From a methanogenic archaeon (GTDB taxonomy: Archaea; Thermoplasmatota; Thermoplasmata; Methanomassiliicoccales; Methanomethylophilaceae): a DNA stretch of 56,414 nucleotides. Within the stretch, counting starts at the first letter, position 1; each line of letters opens with the position of its first letter. The stretch lies in the NCBI GenBank assembly GCA_902763685.1, contig CACWTF010000004.1:1-56414 (forward strand), written 5' to 3'. The notes under the pieces are model-generated. The model searched no databases. It worked only from the letters and a program-made list of their open reading frames with translations, and was not told the DNA's origin. Positions 43,267 to 51,840 of the stretch are shown here, piece after piece. The position numbers and the translations under genes are program-made.

Positions 43267-44061
43267 ATGACCACCGCTTCCGATATGATGGAGAAGGTCC
43301 GCAGGACCTGTCCGCTCGTGCACCACATCACGAACTATGTCACTGTAAACGACTGTGCCAACATGTGCATATGTGCCGGCGGATCACCCGTGATGACCGA
43401 TGCCGAGAAAGATGTGCCAGATATGGTGAAACTCGCATCCGCGGTGGTATTGAACATAGGTACCCTGAACGACCGTACGATCGGATCCATGCTGCTAGCC
43501 GGGAAGACCGCCAACAGCCTCGGCATACCCGTCATCCTCGACCCCGTGGGAGTGGGTGCCACCCCCTACCGCACCGAGACCGCCTGGAGGATCCTGGACG
43601 AGGTCAAGATTGCGGTAATCAAGGGGAACCACGGGGAGATCTCCGTCCTGGCAGGTTCCGGCGGGAAGGTCCGCGGCGTGGATTCGGTATCCAGTTCCGA
43701 CGACATCGCATCCTCGGCCAGGGAACTCGCCCTGAGGACCGGTGCGATAGTCGCCGCCACCGGGCCCGTCGATTACGTCTCTGACGGGAAGGCCGTCATC
43801 ACGCTGAGGAACGGTTCTAAGTTCATGGGCACCGTCTCCGGCACCGGGTGCATGCTGTCCTCCGTCACGGGAGCGTACATCGGGGCATGCGGGGTCTCCC
43901 TGGAATCCGTGGCGTCCGCGGTCTCCGTGTTCACCATCGCATCGGAGGTCGCGGTCAGGGACGGGAAGGTCTTCGGTCCCGGTTCCTTCAGGACCAAACT
44001 CTTCGATTCACTGTACAACTTAAAAACCGAGGATGTGGATACCCTGCTCAAGAGGGACTGA
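43267..44061 (+). CDS. thiM: Hydroxyethylthiazole kinase
   Basis: 264 residues from ATG 43267 (MTTASDMMEKVRRTCPLVHH). The ribokinase-like ThiM marks are PLVHHITNYVTVNDCANMCI (about 16-35), GIPVILDPVGVGATPYR (about 86-102) and the catalytic GTVSGTGCMLSSVTGAYIG (about 189-207). It phosphorylates salvaged thiazole alcohol, feeding the thiamin-phosphate synthases encoded downstream and in thiDN. First gene of a seven-gene thi run. Confidence 0.93.
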   Translation: MTTASDMMEKVRRTCPLVHHITNYVTVNDCANMCICAGGSPVMTDAEKDVPDMVKLASAVVLNIGTLNDRTIGSMLLAGKTANSLGIPVILDPVGVGATPYRTETAWRILDEVKIAVIKGNHGEISVLAGSGGKVRGVDSVSSSDDIASSARELALRTGAIVAATGPVDYVSDGKAVITLRNGSKFMGTVSGTGCMLSSVTGAYIGACGVSLESVASAVSVFTIASEVAVRDGKVFGPGSFRTKLFDSLYNLKTEDVDTLLKRD

Positions 44062-44062
44062 G

Positions 44063-44695
44063 ATGTTCGAGCTATACGCGATCACTGACAGGAAGATGCT
44101 CGGAGACAGGAGCGAGGTCGAGGCCGCCAGACTCTGCTACGAGGGAGGTGCGGACGTAGTCCAGCTCAGGATGAAGGATACCGACGGCGGGGAGATGCTC
44201 CGTGTCGCGAAGGAAATCCAGGCCCTTGCCAACCAGTACAACAGGTTCTTCATAGTCAACGACAGGATCGACGTGGCCATCCTCGCCAGTGCCGACGGCA
44301 TTCATCTGGGACAGAGCGACATACCAATCACCGAGGCACGCAGACTGGTCGGCGACGAGATGATCATCGGTGCCAGCGTCCACAACGTTGAACAGGCGGT
44401 CAAGGCCGTCGAGGACGGTGCCGATTACCTGGGTGTGGGATCGATCTTCACGACCTCCACCAAACCGGATGCCGAACAGGGTCTGGGCATCGATGTCATC
44501 ATGGATATCAAAGAGGCGGTTGACGTCCCCGTGGTCGCCATCGGCGGCATCAACAAAGGGAACATCCTCGACGTGATGCGTGCCGGTGCCGACGGTGCCG
44601 CGGTGGTCTCCGCCATCATGGCCAAGGAGGACATCAAATCGGCCGCCCACGAGCTCAAGGTGATGATCCTCAACGACAGAAGGAACCGCCAATGA
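44063..44695 (+). CDS. thiE: Thiamin-phosphate synthase
   Basis: 210 residues from ATG 44063, one base after the thiM stop. It has the TIM-barrel ThiE signatures [81 protein letters not shown] and [11 protein letters not shown]. It condenses HMP-PP with thiazole phosphate. The organism also carries ThiN and a second ThiE-like protein, so this step is triply represented. Confidence 0.94.
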   Translation: MFELYAITDRKMLGDRSEVEAARLCYEGGADVVQLRMKDTDGGEMLRVAKEIQALANQYNRFFIVNDRIDVAILASADGIHLGQSDIPITEARRLVGDEMIIGASVHNVEQAVKAVEDGADYLGVGSIFTTSTKPDAEQGLGIDVIMDIKEAVDVPVVAIGGINKGNILDVMRAGADGAAVVSAIMAKEDIKSAAHELKVMILNDRRNRQ

Positions 44696-44886
44696 AGGCC
44701 AACGGCGAGGAATACACCGTCGCGGACGGTACCGTCCTCTCGGACTGGCTGGTCTCCCAGGGTTACGTACTGGAGAAGACGGCCGTCCTCCTCAACGGGA
44801 ACGTCGTCCCGCGTGCATCGCTTAATTCCACCACCATTTCTGACACCGACTGCCTGGAAATCGTGAGCTTCGTCGGCGGCGGATGA
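44692..44886 (+). CDS. thiS: Sulfur carrier protein ThiS
   Basis: 64 residues, ubiquitin-like beta-grasp, ending VSFVGGG; the C-terminal Gly-Gly is adenylated and thiocarboxylated to donate sulfur for the thiazole ring. The start overlaps thiE by [24 protein letters not shown] is a standard ThiS lead. Confidence 0.92.
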   Translation: MKANGEEYTVADGTVLSDWLVSQGYVLEKTAVLLNGNVVPRASLNSTTISDTDCLEIVSFVGGG

Positions 44887-44926
44887 GGACATAATCTAAA
44901 TCGTAGGGAACGGTTCTCCGTCACCG

Positions 44927-45706
44927 ATGATAATAGTCCTGAACGGCGAACTTACCGATGTCACCGAGGAGACCACCGAGGAACTCAGACAGAACAGGTT
45001 CCCCGACGCGGATACCGTGATCGTCGACGGCGAACCCGTCACCACGGATACCGGACTCGAGGAGTATTCTAGAGTATACATCTGCAGCATGCCCGAGGGA
45101 CTGACCGGTGCGATAACCAGGAGATGCACCGAAGGCGTTGCCTCCGCATTGGGGAAGGCGACCGTCGGCATCGCAGGAGCCGGTGGACTGGGATCCAACA
45201 TCGCAACCTATCTCGCCCGTTCGGGAGTGGGTCGCATAATCATCGCGGATTTCGACCGCGTCGAACCCAGCAACCTGAACCGCCAGAACTACGGCCTGCA
45301 GCATCTGGGTCTTTTCAAGGTCGATGCGATTTCGGAGGTGATCTCATCGATTAATCCCAACATCGAGGTCATAACGCACGCCGTCAGGATAGACCGTGAC
45401 AACGTCGCGGAGATCTTCAAAGGATGCAATGTAATCTGCGAAGCGTTCGATGTCGCCAGCGAGAAGACCAAGCTCGTGGAGGCGGTGTCATCCCTATTAC
45501 CCGGCGTACCCATGGTATGCGGGAGCGGGATGGCGGGGATTGGCGATACCGATACCATGAACGTCCGCAGGCTCTCCGATACCCTCTACCTCTGCGGGGA
45601 CGGCATCTCCGAGGCATGGGAGGAAGGGATTATGGCCCCCCGCGTGGCTGTATGCGCGGGTATGATGGCCAACAAGGTAATACAGCTTATTTCAAAGAAG
45701 GCATGA
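44927..45706 (+). CDS. thiF: ThiF-family adenylyltransferase with N-terminal ThiS-like domain
   Basis: 259 residues. Residues 1-57 (MIIVLNGELTDVTEETTEEL) form a degenerate ThiS-like beta-grasp lacking the GG tail. The E1-type Rossmann core has GIAGAGGLGSNIATYLARSG (81-100), DFDRVEPSNLNRQNYG (ATP and Arg finger) and CEAFDVASEKTK. It belongs to the clostridial-type ThiF family 2. It activates ThiS. The usual zinc CxxC pairs are not evident. A 40-bp gap after thiS contains an AT-rich TATA-like element. Confidence 0.88.
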   Translation: MIIVLNGELTDVTEETTEELRQNRFPDADTVIVDGEPVTTDTGLEEYSRVYICSMPEGLTGAITRRCTEGVASALGKATVGIAGAGGLGSNIATYLARSGVGRIIIADFDRVEPSNLNRQNYGLQHLGLFKVDAISEVISSINPNIEVITHAVRIDRDNVAEIFKGCNVICEAFDVASEKTKLVEAVSSLLPGVPMVCGSGMAGIGDTDTMNVRRLSDTLYLCGDGISEAWEEGIMAPRVAVCAGMMANKVIQLISKKA

Positions 45707-46476
45707 AAATGAACGACGATCTGGTCATAGGGAACAAGCGTTTCAAATCAAGATTCATACTCGGATCGGGCAAATTCTCGCTGGAGATGACCGATAAGGT
45801 CATCCGGAACGGGGGTGTGGAGATAGCGACCCTCGCCGTCCGCCGCGTGAACAAGGGCGGACAGGAGAACGTGCTCGACTACATGCCCAAGAACGTCACC
45901 CTCCTCCCCAACACCTCTGGGGCCAGGACCGCAGAGGAGGCACTCACCATCGCCCGCCTCGCCCGCGAACTGGGATGCGGCGACATGATCAAGATCGAGA
46001 TCGTCCGCGACACCCGCTACCTTCTCCCCGACAATGCGGAGACCGTGAAGGCGATCGAGCTCCTGGTGGACGACGGATTCACCGCCCTCCCCTACATGAT
46101 GCCCGATCTCACGGCCGCCAAACATATGGCTGATGCTGGTGCGGCGGCAATCATGCCGTTGGCAGCCCCCATCGGAAGCAACCGCGGACTGCTCACCAGG
46201 GATTTCATCAAGATGATGGTCGACGAGATCGACCTCCCCATCATAGTCGATGCGGGTATCGGACGTCCCTCCCAAGCCTGCGAGGCCATGGAACTCGGCT
46301 GTGCGGCGGTCATGGCCAACACCGCCATCGCCACCGCTTCCGATGTGCCCGAGATGGCAACCGCTTTCAGAATGGCCATCGAGGCCGGACGCAAGGCATA
46401 TCTCGCGGGCCCCGGAAGGGTCCTCAGCGACCGCGGGGAGGCCTCGTCCCCCCTGACCGGTTTCCTCGGTGAGTGA
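45703..46476 (+). CDS. thiG: Thiazole synthase
   Basis: 257 residues from ATG 45703 (MKMNDDLVIGNKRFKSRFIL), overlapping thiF by ATGA. TIM barrel with GSGKFS near the start, the Schiff-base lysine K97 in GDMIKIEIVRD, and the phosphate site in MPLAAPIGSNRGL and IIVDAGIGRPSQACEAMELG. It builds the thiazole ring from DXP, ThiS-thiocarboxylate and dehydroglycine. Bacterial route; many archaea use Thi4 instead. Confidence 0.94.
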   Translation: MKMNDDLVIGNKRFKSRFILGSGKFSLEMTDKVIRNGGVEIATLAVRRVNKGGQENVLDYMPKNVTLLPNTSGARTAEEALTIARLARELGCGDMIKIEIVRDTRYLLPDNAETVKAIELLVDDGFTALPYMMPDLTAAKHMADAGAAAIMPLAAPIGSNRGLLTRDFIKMMVDEIDLPIIVDAGIGRPSQACEAMELGCAAVMANTAIATASDVPEMATAFRMAIEAGRKAYLAGPGRVLSDRGEASSPLTGFLGE

Positions 46477-46477
46477 G

Positions 46478-47641
46478 ATGACGTTCAGAACCGGGGTCGA
46501 TGCCTGCGATTATCTCCCGTACATGGAGAACATCGGTACGGATATCCTAGATAAGGTGCTGGATGCCGAGAAGGGATTCGATCCCGATTCCTACACAGCG
46601 GCCGATGTGAAGAGGGCAATCGCCAAGGACAGACTGGACCTGTACGATTTCGGTGCCCTCCTGTCACCGGCCGCCGTCCCTTTCATGGAAGACATCGCGA
46701 AAAGAGCCAGACAGGTCACCCGCGACCACTTCGGGAATTCCGTCTGCATGTTCACCCCCATATACACCTCCAACTACTGCGAGAACCGCTGCCAGTACTG
46801 CGGATTCAACCACGACAACAGGATCGCAAGGGCCAAACTCACCGAGGAGGAGGTCGAGACCGAGATGAAGGCCATCGCCTCCAGCGGACTCACCGACATC
46901 CTCATCCTCACCGGGGAATCCAGGAAGTATTCGGACCTGGAGTACATCGGGATGTGTGTGAAGGTCGCCAAGAAATACTTCACCAGCATCAGCATGGAAG
47001 TTTACCCCGTCAACAGCGAAGATTACAGATATCTCCACGAGTGCGGTGCGGATTATGTCATCGTATTCCAGGAGACCTACGACCCGGAGACATATGCACA
47101 GTACCACCTCGGAGGGCCCAAGAGGATCATGTCCTACCGGTTCAACGCACAGGAGAGGGCCATCCTGGGAGGTATGAGGGGTGTGGGCTTCGCCGCTCTT
47201 CTGGGACTCCGCAAGGACTGGAGAAAGGATGCGTTCTGCTGCGGTGCCCACGGGTACTTCCTGCAGAGGAAATACCCCTACGCGGAGATAGCGTTCTCGC
47301 TCCCCCGTCTCAGACCCACCAACGTCCACACGGAGGACGACGTGGCCGTGTCCGAGAGGGACCTGCTGCAGGTCGCCATGGCCTACAGACTGTTCATGCC
47401 CTTCGCCGCGGAGACCATCTCCACCAGGGAGGTCCCCCGCTTCAGGGACGGCATCGTCAACATCTGTGCCACCAAGATATCCGCCGGCTCCTCCGTGGAG
47501 ATAGGCGGGCACAGCGAGGTAAAGGACAAGGGCGACGGCCAGTTCTGCCTCTCCGACACCCGCGGCGTGAAGGAGGTCAGGGATACCCTGGTCAGTCTGG
47601 GTCTCCAGCCGGTGTTCAACGATTACGTGAGGTCCGACTGA
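46478..47641 (+). CDS. thiH: 2-iminoacetate (dehydroglycine) synthase, radical SAM
   Basis: 387 residues from ATG 46478, with GTG 46469 as an alternative overlapping thiG. The radical SAM cluster motif is C101-x3-C105-x2-C108 in SNYCENRCQYCGFNH. LILTGESRKYSDLEY and GLRKDWRKDAF match ThiH. It cleaves tyrosine to p-cresol and iminoacetate, an oxygen-sensitive route, consistent with an anaerobe. The C-terminal BATS domain is present. Confidence 0.94.
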   Translation: MTFRTGVDACDYLPYMENIGTDILDKVLDAEKGFDPDSYTAADVKRAIAKDRLDLYDFGALLSPAAVPFMEDIAKRARQVTRDHFGNSVCMFTPIYTSNYCENRCQYCGFNHDNRIARAKLTEEEVETEMKAIASSGLTDILILTGESRKYSDLEYIGMCVKVAKKYFTSISMEVYPVNSEDYRYLHECGADYVIVFQETYDPETYAQYHLGGPKRIMSYRFNAQERAILGGMRGVGFAALLGLRKDWRKDAFCCGAHGYFLQRKYPYAEIAFSLPRLRPTNVHTEDDVAVSERDLLQVAMAYRLFMPFAAETISTREVPRFRDGIVNICATKISAGSSVEIGGHSEVKDKGDGQFCLSDTRGVKEVRDTLVSLGLQPVFNDYVRSD

Positions 47642-48231
47642 TGGAGATCGTGGCGGTCACCGAAAGGAGGCTCTGCGGAAGACCGTTCCTAGAACAGATA
47701 GAACTGATCGCCTCGTCCGGTGCGGACATGATCGTACTCCGCGAGAAGGACCTCGGATATGCCGAATACAGAGAACTGGCGGCCGAGGTCATGAGGATCT
47801 GCGGAGAACATGACATGAAATTCTGCGTCAACACCTTCGCGGACATCGCTTCCGAGATAGGTGCGGATACCGTTTGGATCCCCTATGCGATGCTCATCGA
47901 AAAAGGAAGACCCAGACTTCATGATGTGGGCGTATCCGTACACTCCATCGACGAAGCTGTGGAGGCGGAATCCGCGGGTGCGGACTTCCTGATCTACGGC
48001 AACGTCTTCGAGACCTCCTGCAAACCGGGAAAGGAGGCGAAGGGATTCTCCGAACTTGACAGGATCGCGGAATCGGTGAAGATACCCGTTTACGCCGTCG
48101 GCGGCATCGGCTGCGGCAATGCCTCCCTTCTGAAATCGCATAAAATACAGGGAATCTGCCTGAGGTCCGCCTTCATGACCTCCGACGATCCCGAAGAACT
48201 GGTATCCGCACTCAGGGTCAGTACATCTTGA
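47641..48231 (+). CDS. ThiE/TenI-like protein
   Basis: 196 residues from ATG 47641, sharing a base with the thiH stop. ThiE superfamily barrel: EIVAVTERRLCGRPFLEQIE, MIVLREKDLGYAEYRELA, then GVSVHSIDEAVEAESAGADF, GNVFETSCKPGKEAKG and VYAVGGIGCGN. It lacks some HMP-PP ligands seen in thiE above, so it may act as TenI thiazole tautomerase rather than a synthase. Last gene of the thi operon; its 3' end overlaps the convergent pth2 gene by 14 bp. Confidence 0.85.
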   Translation: MEIVAVTERRLCGRPFLEQIELIASSGADMIVLREKDLGYAEYRELAAEVMRICGEHDMKFCVNTFADIASEIGADTVWIPYAMLIEKGRPRLHDVGVSVHSIDEAVEAESAGADFLIYGNVFETSCKPGKEAKGFSELDRIAESVKIPVYAVGGIGCGNASLLKSHKIQGICLRSAFMTSDDPEELVSALRVSTS

Positions 48232-48592
48232 GGTCGCCGGTGATCTTGTCGAGGACCGACTGCTTCTCGGGGCCTATACCGAGACACGTATATGTCCCCG
48301 GATCCACCTCGGTCCTGCCCGCATCGCATACGATGGAACAGGTTATCCCCTGGGTCTCCGCGATGGCCTTGAACTCGAAGAGATCCTTCTGGGACTCCAC
48401 CTTCAGCACGGACACCTTCTGTCCCGCGGAATTCCAGGATGTGAACTCGGAAGGATGCTTCTTCTGTGCCGCCAGGGCACAGGATACGGCCGCGTGGCAG
48501 GCCTGTGCGGCAGCCTTGCCCTTGGACATCTTGAGGTCGTTCCTGACGAGAACCACCACCTTGTACTCGGAATCGCGGTCGAATATGGACAT
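48218..48592 (-). CDS. pth2: Peptidyl-tRNA hydrolase 2
   Basis: 124 residues from ATG 48592 (MSIFDRDSEYKVVVLVRNDL). The archaeal/eukaryotic Pth2 signature is LKMSKGKAAAQACHAAVSC (about 20-38), followed by SWNSAGQKVSVLKVES and DAGRTEVDPGTYTCLGIGP near the end. It frees tRNA from stalled peptidyl-tRNAs. It is convergent with the thi operon. Confidence 0.94.
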   Translation of the reverse strand: MSIFDRDSEYKVVVLVRNDLKMSKGKAAAQACHAAVSCALAAQKKHPSEFTSWNSAGQKVSVLKVESQKDLFEFKAIAETQGITCSIVCDAGRTEVDPGTYTCLGIGPEKQSVLDKITGDLKMY

Positions 48593-48676
48593 CGCTGTGC
48601 GATTGGCAGACCCATATATAAGCAGTGCCCGAAGGCCCACCGTGAACCTTTATCATTGAATCGCTTTATCCCATCC

Positions 48677-50020
48677 ATGTTCGGACGCCAGAGCGAGCCC
48701 AAGTCCCCAGAGGAACTTGTGCGCCGCGGAGATGATTTCCGTGTCGGTGAAAGGGAGGAACAGTCCTTCGAACAGGCCCTCCTGTACTACCGCAAGGCGG
48801 CGTCCAAAGGCTATCCCTACGCCCAGTACCTGGTCGGCACCATGTACGAGAGCGGACACGGCGTCCCACAGAGTTACAAGGAGGCCGCCAAGTGGTACGA
48901 GAAATCCATGCTGGGCGGATGCAAGGAAGGGATCTGCTCCTGGGCCTTCATGGAGGAGACTGGGCTGGGGACCAAACGCTCCCGTGCCCTGGCCATCGAG
49001 CATTACGGTACCGCCTCGCAGGCGGGAGACGTGCGTGCCACCAACAACCTCGGCCTGATCTACAAGGACAAACGCGGTTCCGAGCACAGCGATCACGCCG
49101 CGGTCGTGCTTTTCCAAAAAGGCAACCTGTCGCAGTACTACCCCTGCCAGAACAACCTCGCCTGCATGTACGAGAAGGGTCTCGACGTCAAACGTTCCTG
49201 CGACGTGGCCGCCAACATCTTCAAGAAGGCGGCGAGACAGGGGAGCCTGAGCGCGAAGAAGGCCCTGGCGGAGATGTACAGCTTCGGCCTCGGTCTCCCC
49301 CGCTCGGATACCATCGCACACCACCTGTTCCTGGAATGTGCCAGATGGGGGGATCCCGAATGCATTGCGGCATTGAAGGGCGATGACTGCGAAGGCCCGG
49401 AATACGAATACGCCCCGGCCAAGGCGACCACTCCCATGGAACAGCTCGCCCTGGGACTCAGATATCTGGACGGGTGCACCCTCGGACTGTCGGTACCGTC
49501 CGCCCTGTATTGGATAGAGAGTGCAGCGAAGGCCGGGAGCACGGCGGCCATGTTCGCACTGGGACAGATGTACGAGAACGGTTACGGGGTGGAGAGATCG
49601 TACAACGTCGCCCTCAAATGGTACAAGTGGGGTGCGGAGAAGGGCAACGGGGCCTGTGCCTACTGCCTCGCGTTCCTGTACGAGAACAGCGAGGTGGAGA
49701 ACGCGGATGAGAACGCTTTCACACTTTACAGACAGGCCGTGGATTCGGAATGCGACGAGGACATCAGATCGGATGCCTATTACTCCCTGGGCCTGCTGTA
49801 TCTTGACGGCAGGGGGACCGGGCTTTCCGCCGCAGATGCCCTGAGGTGTATGGAGGAATCCGCGGAGCTCGGGAATGCCGGTGCACAGTTCATGGCCGGC
49901 AAGATGTACCTGGAAGGGGCCGGCGCCGCTGTTTCCGAGGAGAAGGCCTCAAGATACCTCAAGATGGCAGCTGAACAGGGAGATACCCGCGCGGAAGAAC
50001 TCCTCCTGTCCATCAGCTGA
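48677..50020 (+). CDS. Sel1-repeat protein
   Basis: 447 residues from ATG 48677, with CTTTATCAT 21-29 bp upstream as TATA. At least eight Sel1-like repeats of about 36 residues cover the protein, for example AQYLVGTMYESGHGVPQSYK, FALGQMYENGYGVERSYN, YYSLGLLYLDGRGTGLSAAD and AQFMAGKMYLEGAGAAVSEE. No signal peptide is seen, so it is a cytosolic scaffold. The function of the assembly it holds is unknown. Confidence 0.85.
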   Translation: MFGRQSEPKSPEELVRRGDDFRVGEREEQSFEQALLYYRKAASKGYPYAQYLVGTMYESGHGVPQSYKEAAKWYEKSMLGGCKEGICSWAFMEETGLGTKRSRALAIEHYGTASQAGDVRATNNLGLIYKDKRGSEHSDHAAVVLFQKGNLSQYYPCQNNLACMYEKGLDVKRSCDVAANIFKKAARQGSLSAKKALAEMYSFGLGLPRSDTIAHHLFLECARWGDPECIAALKGDDCEGPEYEYAPAKATTPMEQLALGLRYLDGCTLGLSVPSALYWIESAAKAGSTAAMFALGQMYENGYGVERSYNVALKWYKWGAEKGNGACAYCLAFLYENSEVENADENAFTLYRQAVDSECDEDIRSDAYYSLGLLYLDGRGTGLSAADALRCMEESAELGNAGAQFMAGKMYLEGAGAAVSEEKASRYLKMAAEQGDTRAEELLLSIS

Positions 50021-50059
50021 GCATCGTGTTTTTTATCTCCCCATATCCATCCCCGTCCC

Positions 50060-50464
50060 ATGGCATTGGTAAACATCGTGTACGTCCACTCCAAGGAACC
50101 CGAAGGAACCGACCTCCGGCGCTCCAGCATCGCATCCATGGTCGAATACATGGAAAGACTGGTCTTCGAGATGAAATTCGCCGGAGTGTCCACCGATTTC
50201 AAATCCGAACACAGGGACGGGGCGAAGAACGATGTCATCGTCAACGGCAGGACCGTGGCGGAGATCCTCGACGGACTCCAGATCGTCAAACCGGAACTGG
50301 ATTCCGAAGGGAGGCCCGCATCCATCGTCACCTTCGAGAGGGCACCCGACGACTGGCAGGAGGACATCATCGAGGACATCCCCGACCTTCTGATGAAGAA
50401 TGCACTGTCGAAGGCTTACGCCGATGCGGACAAACTCCGCATAAAAGATCTGCTGAACAACTGA
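50060..50464 (+). CDS. Hypothetical protein, DUF2703-like
   Basis: 134 residues starting MALVNIVYVHSKEPEGTDLR. The stretch KNDVIVNGRTVAEILDGLQI (about 56-75) resembles the sN-x-I-x-iNG-x2-lEelL signature of DUF2703, a thioredoxin-like family, but the cysteines of that family are missing. Likely a small alpha/beta protein without redox activity. It follows the Sel1 protein gene by 39 bp and is closed by a hairpin. Confidence 0.6.
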   Translation: MALVNIVYVHSKEPEGTDLRRSSIASMVEYMERLVFEMKFAGVSTDFKSEHRDGAKNDVIVNGRTVAEILDGLQIVKPELDSEGRPASIVTFERAPDDWQEDIIEDIPDLLMKNALSKAYADADKLRIKDLLNN

Positions 50465-50473
50465 ACTTTCTTC

Positions 50474-50491
50474 CTGGGCCGAATGGCCCAG
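50474..50491. terminator. Terminator between convergent genes
   Basis: CTGGGCC-GAAT-GGCCCAG. It lies between the DUF2703-like gene and the minus-strand duplicated nuclease module and can serve either. Confidence 0.6.
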
Positions 50492-50502
50492 ATAAATGCT
50501 TG

Positions 50503-50793
50503 TCAGGATGAGACCTGGAGTTCCTCGACGAGTTCGAGAACAGTATCTCTGTCCGATTCTGCAACTTTCGTTACTTCGAGAGCTTTTTCTAGAGTGCAAC
50601 CGAACTCATTCATCATACCGATGACCGCCTCAGCTGCTTTTCTGTTCCTGCCTTCTTTGATCCCGTCAACCTTGCCCTCGCCGTACCAATCCGTCATCTT
50701 TACCCTCTCGAGTGAAGATAGGTCTATGTCGATTTTATACTTCGCATCGAGGATCTCCTGGCATCTTTCGTTCTCCAATCCTTTGGAGAACAC
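50503..50793 (-). CDS. Free-standing copy of the nuclease C-terminal module
   Basis: 96 residues from GTG 50793, starting MFSKGLENERCQEILDAKYK, and nearly the same as the last part of the upstream Rpn-type nuclease, except for a shorter DGIKEGRNRK linker and VSS instead of KTS at the end. GTG lies 5 nt after the stop of the nuclease gene, so it may be made by reinitiation. It lacks the catalytic domain. In E. coli Rpn genes, a small protein made from the 3' part of the gene blocks the toxic full-length nuclease; this copy could do that in trans. It could also be a useless duplication. Confidence 0.6.
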   Translation of the reverse strand: MFSKGLENERCQEILDAKYKIDIDLSSLERVKMTDWYGEGKVDGIKEGRNRKAAEAVIGMMNEFGCTLEKALEVTKVAESDRDTVLELVEELQVSS

Positions 50794-51114
50794 CTTGATC
50801 AGGAGGTCTTCTGGAGTTCCTCGACGAGTTCGAGAACAGTATCTCTGTCCGATTCTGCAACGTTCACTGCGTCGAGAGCCTCATCAATGGAGCATCCGAA
50901 TTTGTTCATCACACCGATGACTGCCTCGGCGGATTTCCTGTTCCTGCCTTCTTTGATTCCTTCAGCCTTGCCTTCTTTGATCCCGTCAGCCTTTATCTCC
51001 GCAACCCAATCCGTCATCTTTACCCTCTCGAGTGAAGATAGGTCTATGTCGATTTTATACTTCGCATCGAGGATCTCCTGGCATCTCTCGTTCTCCAATC
51101 CTTTGGAGAACACC
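50515..51114 (-). repeat. Tandem duplication of the nuclease 3' module
   Basis: Copy A 50515-50794 and copy B 50811-51114. The offset is 296 bp at the left end and 320 bp at the right end because copy B has one extra 24-bp unit: two tandem copies (50946-50969 and 50970-50993, GCCTTCTTTGATYCCKTCAG...) encode the GIKEGKAEGIKEG linker. Point differences show the copies have diverged. Confidence 0.8.
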
Positions 51115-51713
51115 AGACTCAGCATGTCGGTGACCGATCTTTCCTTCCTGTCCTCGGACCTTCCGGGATACACCATCACGATGTCCAGCAGACTGCCGAA
51201 TCCGGGACCTGTCTCGTACTCTGAAACCGGGAGCATGCGGTAGGCGAACACCTTCCCGTCCAGATCGCCGGATGATATCGGACAGACCCATACGGAATAG
51301 CACCTCTTCAGGTTCTGGTACTTGTCCCCGCCGACGGATTCCTTGTTCTGTGTGGCCAGCATCATGGCCGCATACATCTGTGCACGGTCGGTCAGACGGT
51401 ATCCCATATCGGTGCGGGCCTGCATCTCAAGGTTGAAACGGATCCTCACGCGGTCGTCGGTACCTGGTACCACCGCTTCGGCGATGGTATCGAGCCTGAC
51501 ACTGCCGGTGTTTGGATCGAAGAGCTCGGTGTTGAAGTCCACGGGTACCCCGTGTTCGTCGGTCACGATGCATCTCTCTATCTCGTCGGCATCGATCCCC
51601 CTGAACTCCTCGGTCAGATAACCGAAGAGTTCGGCGAGAAGACGCCTGTTGCGGAACACCGTCTTGGCACCGAGGTCCGTGACGGTATCCCTTTCTTCAT
51701 TTCTTTTGGTCAT
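50799..51713 (-). CDS. Rpn/PD-(D/E)XK nuclease family transposase-like protein
   Basis: 304 residues from ATG 51713. The nuclease core fits PDDEXK_2: RNRRLLAELFGYL near the start, then D75 in SVRLDTIAEAV and E96-x-Q98 in RFNLEMQART, and LTDRAQMYAAMM. The C-terminal part has a charged repeat linker and helices (SLERVKMTDWVAEIKADGIK). Members (RpnA-E, formerly transposase_31) promote recombination and some act against phage as toxic nucleases. Catalytic residues look intact. No inverted ends or transposition partner are seen. Confidence 0.85.
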   Translation of the reverse strand: MTKRNEERDTVTDLGAKTVFRNRRLLAELFGYLTEEFRGIDADEIERCIVTDEHGVPVDFNTELFDPNTGSVRLDTIAEAVVPGTDDRVRIRFNLEMQARTDMGYRLTDRAQMYAAMMLATQNKESVGGDKYQNLKRCYSVWVCPISSGDLDGKVFAYRMLPVSEYETGPGFGSLLDIVMVYPGRSEDRKERSVTDMLSLVFSKGLENERCQEILDAKYKIDIDLSSLERVKMTDWVAEIKADGIKEGKAEGIKEGRNRKSAEAVIGVMNKFGCSIDEALDAVNVAESDRDTVLELVEELQKTS

Positions 51714-51840
51714 TTGCTGTCACTTGCGGATGTATGTCCGCATGACGTGTTTCGCATCTGAGGATAAAAAGCGGGGACTGTACAGTTAGCACCGTACAGC
51801 CCGATAAGAATCCTTTAAAAACAGAAGCCGATGAACCCTC

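Noticed and set aside
50503-51713. Insertion sequence
   Set aside because: Although related proteins are labelled transposase, no terminal inverted repeats or target duplications bound the gene, and the family acts as Rpn-type nucleases.
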